DNA from: Rhizoclosmatium globosum
Lineage: Eukaryota; Chytridiomycota; Chytridiomycetes; Chytridiales; Chytriomycetaceae
Direction of reading: 5' to 3'
Assembly: GCA_002104985.1 (NCBI GenBank)
Contig: MCGO01000035.1
Location: 248,001 to 312,000 of the forward strand
DNA: 64,000 nucleotides
Each line of letters starts with the position of its first letter. Position 1 is the first letter of the stretch. The notes below the pieces were generated by a model. The model was not told where the DNA came from. It was given only the letters and a program-made list of their open reading frames with translations, and did not search any database. A program made the translations under genes and the position numbers. Below are positions 56,199 through 64,000 of this stretch, in pieces.

Positions 56199-57672
56199 TC
56201 AATCATTACCCCTTTCTCCTCCTCCCTCGTAACCTCCTTCTTCGATATCAGCCTCTAACACAAAGTTGTCTTCGTCTTCCTTGTCCCTCAATAATCCTAC
56301 CCGCTCAATCGACGCACTCTTCTTGGCCTCAACAACAACAATTCCATCAAGTTTCTTACCGCTCTCTGCACTACTCTTTGTAACAAAATAAGCCGAAACG
56401 ACAGCAAAGAAAAATAGGCTCCCCATAAATGGTGTCCAGGCAGCCATATTCGGTGTTCCATTTGTACCCAACATGGCTCTGCTCAAAAAGTAACAGATAC
56501 TGGTCGCGATGGAAGTCCAGAATTTATACGCTGCATAAGCAGATGTGTTGGCTGGGAATGTCATTCCCACGATTTTGTAAGCAGTATTGAGAACTGTTGC
56601 ATCATTGATTGCAAAAATTACGGAGACGGGGTACAATAGTGCAAAGTTGTTGATAGGGTTATCGTGAAGGCAGAGTGCAAGAATCGCAGACAAGTAGAGT
56701 ATTCCATCAACAATTAAGACAAGGGCCGGGTTTTTAACATAATCTGTGATAGGGCCGATTGCAAATGCCCAGGTCGAGAGTGACACACCATACACAATTT
56801 GCATGCTAAGTTTTTCTCTCAAGTCATTAGTTGGGTCGCCAGACTTTATGAAGAGTGGGAATGACCCTGTGTTGAAAGCATTTCCAAACGATCCCAAGAA
56901 TGCAAGTGCAGCCACCATCAACATCTTTTTGGAAATGATTAATTTGTACGTTTTCAAGAATAGTGGGGTTTTATCCAAAGGTTCGGAGACGGTTTCTATC
57001 GCAGCCGCTGGATTTGACGGTTCAGGTCGCAACCACGTAACAACAAATAGCAACGGCCCAATCGCTCCAACACCCGAGAGAATTTTGAAAACGTCTAACT
57101 GCAAAATAGATCAATGATTCTGTTCTACTGAAAAATACAAACACCACCTTTGGAATATCCAAGTCAACAAGGACAGATGTGAACATCGGCCCAACAAACG
57201 AACTGACGGAATAAATGCCAAGAAAAACTCCACTGTATCTTCCAATAGTCTCCTTTGTTGCGCACCTCATTACATAAACTCCCTGAGCTGCCCACAAAAC
57301 AGCAGCCCCAGCTCCAATTAAAATGCTAGCGGGAATTAGAACCATCAATTGACTCCCGATATCCCCAGACAACGCCATTGCAAAAACGTTTGACACGTCG
57401 AACGCTGTGTAAGTAAGAGAAGCAAAAAACATTGCTGGTCTTGGTCCAATTGAATCGACTAACGGAGCGGCACCAAACAAGTTGAAAAGTGCGAAAGATA
57501 AATATAAGGTGCCCAGACAGGGGAACGCGACTTGTGAACTAGGGAGAACTGTAGAGGCCATGTTTTGTGTAACCCCAAAGGCAATGAACACAAATAAGAA
57601 GGCGAACCCGAGAAGAACAACATCTGCGATTCTGTTGAGCCGAAAGAGACTGGTCCAGCGGTTCTTGTCCAT
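56199..57672 (-). CDS. UNC93-like major facilitator protein 3
   Basis: Exons 57672-57148 and 57098-56199 (49-nt intron), 474 aa. The start is MDKNRWTSLFRLNRIADVVL. Signposts: LFNLFGAAPLVDSIGPRPAM, KETIGRYSGVFLGIYSVSSF, IGPITDYVKNPALVLIVDGI and VGMTFPANTSAYAAYKFW. The C-terminus is acidic (DKEDEDNFVLEADIEEGGY). Its promoter region of 228 bp is shared with the divergent metacaspase gene. Confidence 0.83.
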
Positions 57673-57900
57673 ATGAGTTGATGTGTAAATCGTGGAAATC
57701 TTTGAAACCCTGAGACATCAATATACCAATAAATTTCAAGTTGGTTGAAATGACTTGGAAACAAGAAAAGGGGGAATAAGGTGCAAAGCAAAAACGTGGA
57801 AAAGTGCCACCCGCCGACGCGATTTTTTCTTGAGGGCCAATAAGACTTGTGTCTCCTTCTCCGACAAACCCCATTTGCAATTCACTCCAAAACTCCAACA

Positions 57901-59863
57901 ATGACCCAACCGGACACTGCCCCAAGCAAGTCTCAGATTAAGAAGCTCCAGAAGCCATCCAAGGTAAGCTACAACCCGATCAGGCACTGGCAGTCCGCAT
58001 CTGCCATCTGAGTGCAACTTACTGATCACTTGCGACAGAACCTCCCTGCCGGTTGGAAATCAAAGTACAGCAACGATTACGAATGCTACTACTACGGTGA
58101 GCACTCCTTTTGGTCTTGTTGTATTTATAAGGCAGTGGGGCTGAACATTAAAAACAGCAAACAAGAAGACTGGCGAAGCACAATGGGATGTTCCAACTGA
58201 AGAAGAAGAGTACGACGAGGAAGAGGAAGAGGAGGAAGAGGAGGAGTAAGTGTTTCAAGTGTTGTTTCAAGCCAAGTAACACTTTTTTTAGAGCTGAGGA
58301 CGACGAAGAGGAAGGCGAAGAAGAAGAGGAGGAAGAAGAGGAAGAGGTCGAAGAGGGAGACGAAGAAGAGGAGGAGGAGGAGGAGGAAGAAGAAGATGAG
58401 GAAGTTGAAGGGGAAGAAGAGGAAGGTGAAGACGAGGAGGGAGAGGAAGATGAGGAAGTTGTTGAAGAGGAAGTTAATTGTAACGACATTGAACCAACGG
58501 ACTACTTGTCATTTGATGGCTTTGCTGCCACTGTGAGACCACAAGGACAAGCTCATGCTGTGAGTTATTTATTTAACTTTCAATTAACGATGTTAAATTG
58601 CTTCTCAGGAACAAGATTTGCTTCCAGGATGGATTGCTCAATACAGCAAGCAATACAACACTTACTTCTATGGTACGTTTCTGTTGCCCATTTCTTTTTT
58701 ACCCATGACTAAACTAATTAATTTTCTACAGTCAACACCCAAACCAAGGAGTCACGATGGGAAGCCCCAGTTGCTCGTCAGGGTGGAATGGTTGGAGGAT
58801 ACGGTCAAGGAGGACGCAAGAAGGCTCTCCTTATTGGTATCAACTACACTGGCACAGACTGTGAGCTCGGTGGATGCATTAACGACGCCAACAACTTGAA
58901 GAAGTTGCTCCTCACTAAGGGATACAAGGACGAACCCCACAGCATGCTCCTTCTTACTGACGACCAGGAGGAGGACATGTACCAACCAACCACTGCCAAC
59001 ATTCTCGGTGCCATCAACTGGCTCCTTCACGGTGCTCAAGCTGGAGACACTTTGTGGTTCAGTTACAGTGGACACGGAGGTCAAATTGAAGACCAAGACG
59101 GAGACCGTGAAAATGGATTGGATGAGTGAGTTTAATTCCCATAATCCCGGTTGACGCAATATTAACCATGAAAAATAGCACCATTTGCCCAGTTGATGGA
59201 AACGAGAGTGGCCAAATCGACAGCGACACCCTCCACAGATACCTCTACACCAACTTGCCACCAAACGTCAAACTCGTCGTTCTCATGGATTGTTGCCACT
59301 CTGGAACACTTCTCGAGCTTCCATACTCATACATGCCAACCGAAGACGGAAAGATGGACACAAAGAAGATTGTCGCTCACGGTGTCAACGTCGTGAACAA
59401 CGTCGTTGGTTTGTTCAAGGGCGGTTTCTCTGTCAACAAGGTACGCATGATAATTATTTTGATGGCACGTAGAAATTTCTAACCAAAGTCTAAATAGCTT
59501 CGTGAAGCCAAGAAGGTGATGGACGATGTTAAGCAGTTGACTCAAATGCTCAAGGGATCCAGCGTCGATGACAAGGGATACAAGAAGGAAAACTTCTTGG
59601 AAAACGCTGAAGAACCAGCAAAGGAGGTGTACATGATTGCCGGATGTATCGATGACGGTACCTCAACGGACGCATGGATGAAGGGTAAAGCCACTGGTGC
59701 CCTCACATTCGCATTCTTGTCTACAATCAAGAAGAACCCCAGCGTCACCTTCGAACAGCTCTTGGCTTCTCTTCGCGAGTTCATGGTGAAGGAGGAGATG
59801 GACCAGATTCCACAGCTTTCCTGTGGACACACTGTTGACCCTCAAACTCCATTCACCTTCTAA
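57901..59863 (+). CDS. Metacaspase with two WW domains and an acidic tract
   Basis: Eight exons: 57901-57963, 58039-58096, 58158-58245, 58292-58559, 58609-58672, 58732-59125, 59179-59440 and 59498-59863, 520 aa. A first WW domain (LPAGWKSKYSNDYECYYY ... GEAQWDVP) is followed by about 75 mostly Glu/Asp residues, then a second WW domain (LLPGWIAQYSKQYNTYFYVN ... SRWEAP). Next comes a Gly-rich hinge (GGMVGGYGQGG) and the C14 fold: KALLIGINYTGTDCELGGC, catalytic His in LWFSYSGHGGQ, catalytic Cys in VLMDCCHSG. The C-terminal part has VYMIAGCIDDGTSTDAW. Metacaspases are Arg/Lys-specific, Ca-dependent peptidases. Usual fungal type I prodomains are Pro/Gln rich; WW pairs that bind Pro-rich partners are unusual here. 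All introns are in phase. Confidence 0.88.
58212..58478 (+). repeat. Purine-rich low-complexity tract (GAA/GAG) coding for poly-acid
   Basis: The exons around the 58246-58291 intron are almost entirely gaa/gag/gac triplets. The tract codes for the acidic stretch between the WW domains of the metacaspase. It is likely to vary in length by slippage. Confidence 0.8.
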
Positions 59864-59961
59864 TTTTGCCCTGGTATACGAGCTAGGCTTTTATTCCATT
59901 TTTATCATAAAGTAAAAAGAAAGTATAAAAAATAAACGATCCATTGTTATATACTATTGCA

Positions 59962-62900
59962 TTACTGGCGAGGTTGTTGTAACTGTTGGATTTGTTTCAA
60001 CCGAGCCAAAATGTCGTTCACGTTTCCGTCAGCCCCGCCAACACCTGGTGCTACACCTGTATTCACACCGTAGCCCGGAACTGATTGAGCAGTTGGCGCT
60101 ATGACACCAGTCAAGTTTGATTGCTGTTGTTGATTCTGCTGGTTCATAAGTCCCGAAAAGGCATTCAGGTTCTGTTGCTGAGTTTGTTGAGGTGGCTGTT
60201 GTTGTTGCTGCTGTCCACCCAACAGAGACAAAAGACCTGAAAGCTGGTTAGATTGCATATTCATCTGTTGCTGTTGTGGTTGCGGTGTTGGGGCTTGAAC
60301 AGCCTGTTGCTGCTGTTGTAAACCAGCCAACATTCCCATCAACCCAGATTGTTGCAGCGGTTGCGATTGCTGAACAGGCTTGGGTGGTTGTTGTTGCTGC
60401 TGCTGTTGCTGGAACAAGTTATTCAGACCCATCAATCCAGTATTTGGTTGAGGAGCTTGTTGTTGCTGTTGCTGGGGCTGTTGTAACTGTGACATTAGCG
60501 CGAGGAGTGGGTTCTGCTCTGGAGCAGCTTGAACCCCTCCAAATCCGCCAAGACCACCTAACGCGCCCAACGCGGCAAGAGTGTTATTACCACCTCCACC
60601 TAACGCGCTCGCAAGCAGAGTCAAAAGCGCCGCGTTGGGTTGTTGTTGGATTTGCTGTTGTTGTTGCTGCTGAGCCAATTGGGCCAGCAAGTTTACTTGC
60701 CCGAGATTTTGTTGCTGTTGTTGCTGTTGTTGAGCTCCACCAAGTGTACCAAGAATATTTGGAATATTCGCCAAAGGATTGGCAGTTGCGCGAACTTGTC
60801 TCTCTTGAAGAACTAACGAAGCGGCATAATCAAACGAGACATTATCATACTCTACAAAGGTAAGAAAAATTGGTTTCAGACGACAGGTATTGTGGAGAAA
60901 ATGAGCGGAAACAGGAAACCCGCCAATATATGATGTGACCATCAAATACTTGTCGTTCCACCAGAAAGGGAAATAAAAACAATCAAACACAAACCTGAGA
61001 CTTTTCCACCAGAATGGAAGATATGTACACTAATCTTGCCAGCAACAACATGATGCCGCTCAATGAAGACCACAGCACGAACACTCTCAGCCATCATTTG
61101 TTGCACAACGTGGCGTAATTGGTGAGCCGGATTAAAATGCAACACGTCAATAGCAACGCCTGCAGCTCTCATCACAGTTTCGACACGATTCACAAATGCA
61201 CGGTCAGGATTATCAATCAAAATAAATTGGCACTCAGGAACAGCTGTACCGAAACGCCTTGGAAGTGGGAAGTCTGCCGTATTTAGATTGGACAGGTCGA
61301 CGGTGTGAATAGTTGGTTTCGGAGGAGGCTCTTGTTGAGTAAGGAAGGCGGGGAGGGAGTTGGGAGTTGGAACAACAGATGGTTGGGCTGATGCCGCTGC
61401 TTTTGCTTGAAGCACCATTTGTGCTTGTTGGAGGCCACTTAACCCACCACCACTGGTGTTCACTATGGGTTTACGAACTGGAGGGGAATCATCAAACCTC
61501 GATCTAGGAGGAGGAGATGCACGACGACTCTTATCACGGTCATCCCTTCTGTCATCATACCGCCTGCTTCGGTCATCGTCATATCGCGATGACCTCTTGT
61601 CATCATCATCATAACGTCGGTCCCTGTCGTCTCTGTATCCAAAAACGTGTGAATCATTTATATCAGATTGGAAAGAACACAAACCTTCTATCGTCACGTC
61701 TTCGGTCATCCCTATCACCTCTTCTGTCACGATCTCTATCCCGGTCCCTGTCTCGTTCTCGTTCGCGTTCTCTTTCCCTCTCTCTTTCTCTCTCTCGTTC
61801 ACGCTCTCTCTCGCGCGATCGAGATCTCGACCGATTTCTTCGTACAGGAGACCGACTTCTCTCCCGTCTCCTCGCTGGTGGCGGTGCATCCTTTCCTTTC
61901 GCACCAGCCCCACCTTTCGTTCCAAACCCAGGCTTATCCCTACTCAACTTCAAGTCTAATTAACACCAAGAGTCAGTAACCTTCTTTGCAAAAGAAACAA
62001 ACCAAAACGAACTACTCACCAACAGCGCCCCCAGCAATCAACCTCCCCTGCTCCAACCTTATCGCCTCCGAACACGCAACTGGATCCGTATACTGCACAA
62101 ACCCAAACCCATTCTTCAACAACACCTCAACGATATTCCCGTAATTCGCGAAAATAGCAGCAACCTCGAACCGATCCGTTCGGTCCGTCATCAGGTTCCC
62201 CAAAAAGAGACGCGCGTGGAGAGGCATTTGGTTCACAACGCCTGGAGGGGACGAGAAGGCTACAGTGAATTTCGGGTGGAATTGGAGGTTTGAGTCTGAG
62301 CCTGTTGTTTGGTATGTTTGGCGCGCGGCTTTCGCGATGAGGGTTACGATTTCAGGGGTGTGTGGGGTTACGGTTCCTGGAGGGGCGCAGTTTCCGTCGC
62401 CGGTTGTGTTTCGTTGGGCGGCGGTTGGGCCGTTGGATTCGTACTTTTTGTGGGATGGTTGTGGAGATGGTTTTGGGAGTTGGTTGGAAGAAGGGTTGAG
62501 GATTGGGGTTGTTGAGGCTGCACTGCGGGTTTGGCGGAGTTGGGCTTCTTCCCAGAGAGGGTGTCCTGGAGGTGGTCCTTGACCGTGGTAGTCTGTTGTG
62601 GTTTGGGGTTGGGTTTGTGGTGGAATTGTTACTGTACCACTTTCCACTTCTTCTTCCTCTTCTTCATACTCATGGGCTGCGGGTTGCACTTGAGTTTGTT
62701 GGACAGTTTCTGTTGGAACGGGCTGGATTGTCGATTGGGTGGTTGGTTGGCCAGACGAAGCGACGGTGGCGGTAAGATGAGATTGTGCATATGCAGCCGC
62801 GACCATGGCTTGTTGTTGTTGCTGATAAAAAGCAGCATATTGAGCATAGTATTGTTGATGAGCAGGATCCAAGTATGCAGTGGCAGACGCAGCAGCAGCC

Positions 62901-63247
62901 GCGGAAGCAACGGGAGCCGGTGCAGGAACAGGGGTCGGATTTACATCAAAAGAAACACCTTCTGGAGGGGAGGGAATTGTGGGAATTGTCGGTGTTATCG
63001 TCGAGGCAGGTACGGATTTCACTACAGCAGGTGGGCCAACATCGATTGGCGACTCATCATCATTTTCAATTTCCATAGCAGCTTCTTCAGGGTCATACTC
63101 TTCAGCTGCAGCGGATGAGGAATGGTCCTGGACAAAGGACACCTCTGGATTATACTCATCGTCCGCGACAGGAGCGGTATACGGGGCAGTTATTGTAGAT
63201 TGTAATTTCAACTCGGACTCGGATGCGAAGTCGGCGGGAGTAGTCAT
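59962..63247 (-). CDS. Nab3/NCOA5-like RNA-binding protein
   Basis: Exons 63247-62020, 61955-61685, 61632-60995 and 60851-59962 (introns 64, 52 and 143 nt), 1,008 aa. The N-terminal 330 residues are acidic and Ala/Gln/Pro rich. An RRM follows: ARLFLGNLMTDRTDRFEVAA, then NIVEVLLKNGFGFVQYTD (RNP1-like) and AIRLEQGRLIAGG. A basic RE/RD dipeptide run, then an anticodon-binding-like domain (ADFPLPRRFGTAVPECQFIL ... RVETVMRAAGVAIDVLH ... VRAVVFIERHHVVAGKISVH) and SFDYAASLVLQERQ complete the core. The tail is very Gln rich. This order matches Nab3 of the yeast Nrd1-Nab3 termination complex and animal NCOA5. A role in nuclear RNA 3'-end processing is inferred. Confidence 0.75.
60120..60740 (-). repeat. 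CAG/CAA-rich tract coding for poly-Gln
   Basis: Many runs of 3-8 glutamine codons (seen as ttgttgctg on the plus strand) alternate with Gly/Leu/Asn-rich pieces. This forms the prion-like C-terminal region of the Nab3-like protein. Opposite-strand frames here are shadows of the triplet bias. Confidence 0.8.
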
Positions 63248-63776
63248 ATTTACACAGAAACAATAGTTATTTGCAGAAACACAACTATTGGTTGACAGGC
63301 GAGATAAAGTGTTTGAGGATATCCCTTTTTAGTATCGAGATAACAGCAGGCAGAAAAACAGAAATAGGACTGGTTGAATAGGCCTGTGTGGAAGGGAGCA
63401 AGTTGTCAGTATTTGTCAATTGAAGGATGTTGTGCTGCGCTCCAAGTTCCACCAGCCACCAGCCACTAGCCACTAGTCAGCAGAAGAAGAGAGTAGACAG
63501 AGACTGTCTTTCAACAGAAGCAACTATGACTCAGACGGAAGTGCTTCAAGGGAAGGTGTCTCAGCTTCATTCGAAATCACACTAAACCCGCCTGTCTCTT
63601 CTCTTCTCTTCTCTTCTTCCCTTTCAAGTTCTAGTTTGACATGCACAGAAACAATCCGAGAAGTAGGTTAAAACGAACCTGTTTGCGTAGTCTGTTTGTC
63701 CGAGGACGTTGCTGTTTGTGAATGAAAAATGCAAAGTTGAAAATGTCTCTTCTCTTCCTTCTTCTATTCATTTTCT
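63248..63776. other. Intergenic region, promoter of the Nab3-like gene
   Basis: About 530 bp without a supported gene, between the start of the Nab3-like gene and the stop of the partial gene upstream of it on the same strand. It contains a short near-tandem of ccagccaccagccactagccactagtc (63449-63477) and pyrimidine-rich runs (63594-63625, cttctcttct). I see no RNA gene. Confidence 0.4.
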
Positions 63777-64000
63777 TTACTCAAAGTAATCGTCTTCATC
63801 TTTCTCACCTTCTTCTTCTACGAACGCTCCCCATTTGGAGGATTTATTCGAGATTGGTGCAGCAGGTTTGGGTTTCTCCATTATTGGCGTGGGTTGTTTC
63901 ACAATTGGTTTCAGGAGAGAAGTAGCAGGAACACGTTGGACTGGAACAGCCTTCTTCTTTGGCGCTTGATCCGTGTCAACATTCAGGGCCCGTTTCCTGT
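63777..64000 (-). CDS. 3' end of an unidentified gene
   Basis: A minus-strand frame runs from the window edge to the stop at 63777-63779. The visible C-terminus is lysine/proline rich (KKKAVPVQRVPATSLLKPIV) and ends with SKWGAFVEEEGEKDEDDYFE. The ending is acidic after a Trp-containing motif, as seen in some nuclear proteins, but this is not enough to name a family. The 5' part lies outside the window. Confidence 0.55.
   Translation of the reverse strand, partial: RKRALNVDTDQAPKKKAVPVQRVPATSLLKPIVKQPTPIMEKPKPAAPISNKSSKWGAFVEEEGEKDEDDYFE

Noticed and set aside
58148..58489. Poly-serine open frame on the minus strand
   Set aside because: It is the shadow of the GAA/GAG acidic tract of the metacaspase.
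60276..60863. Valine/alanine-rich open frame on the plus strand
   Set aside because: Opposite-strand shadow of the CAG-rich part of the Nab3-like gene.
61517..61979. Ser/Arg/Leu-rich open frames on the plus strand
   Set aside because: They mirror the RE/RD dipeptide region of the Nab3-like gene and have no start context or continuation.
1..64000. CRISPR arrays, bacterial operons or riboswitches
   Set aside because: No regular spacer-repeat structure was seen, and spliceosomal introns throughout show a eukaryotic nuclear sequence.

Overview
The window is eukaryotic nuclear DNA, most likely from a zoosporic fungus (Chytridiomycota). The reasons are: genes densely packed on both strands; many short introns of about 43-110 nt with GT...AG ends; fungal families (RAD5-like translocase, Cce1-type resolvase, ceramide synthase, metacaspase, Nab3-like RNA-binding protein, NTF2); and microtubule genes (a vasohibin-type tubulin carboxypeptidase and an augmin HAUS6 subunit) that fit a lineage keeping a flagellum. 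The taxon is an inference; no rRNA or other marker gene is present. Exon limits were read by eye from splice consensus and frame. For most multi-exon genes the exon lengths add up to whole codons, which supports them.

1-5.5 kb: 3' part of a cyclic-nucleotide-binding protein, a doubtful small membrane protein, a vasohibin gene with a frame break, and an SH3-like/Pro-Gln-rich protein. 5.8-12.3 kb: a tandem pair of TKL-type kinase genes. The first copy has lost its Sel1-repeat tail, which persists as debris. The second is split at its start by two mobile elements: a 5'-truncated LINE fragment in its leader and a 2,254-bp TIR element inside its fourth codon. 12.4-21.4 kb: four bZIP-like genes plus one bZIP fragment, sharing an unusual CxxCxxER motif and a C-terminal helical domain, with a RAD5-like SNF2/RING gene among them.

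21.6-28.5 kb: a METTL21-like methyltransferase, a DUF5522 plus PP-loop ATPase fusion, an F-box/ankyrin protein, a Cce1-type Holliday junction resolvase, and a tyrosine recombinase. The recombinase is divergent from a long acidic-protein gene (28.6-31.1 kb), and the two may form a mobile module. A decayed tRNA-like sequence follows. 32-38.5 kb: a small membrane protein, a large secreted Cys-repeat/Thr-rich protein, NTF2 and a membrane-anchored alpha/beta-hydrolase. 38.6-50.6 kb: HAUS6, an unknown polytopic membrane protein, a divergent ceramide synthase / fatty-acid-hydroxylase pair, a short RPC5-like Pol III subunit, a G-patch protein and an UNC93-like transporter.

50.6-57.7 kb: two tandem bicovalent-FAD oxidases sharing a 939-bp near-identical block, flanked by three UNC93-like transporters, all on the minus strand. 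57.9-64 kb: a metacaspase with two WW domains and an acidic tract, a Nab3/NCOA5-like RNA-binding protein, and the 3' end of an unidentified gene.

The observations most worth following are the doubly interrupted kinase, the bZIP family with its CxxCxxER motif, the recombinase/acidic-protein module, the WW-WW metacaspase, the FAD-oxidase/UNC93 cluster with gene conversion, and the vasohibin.
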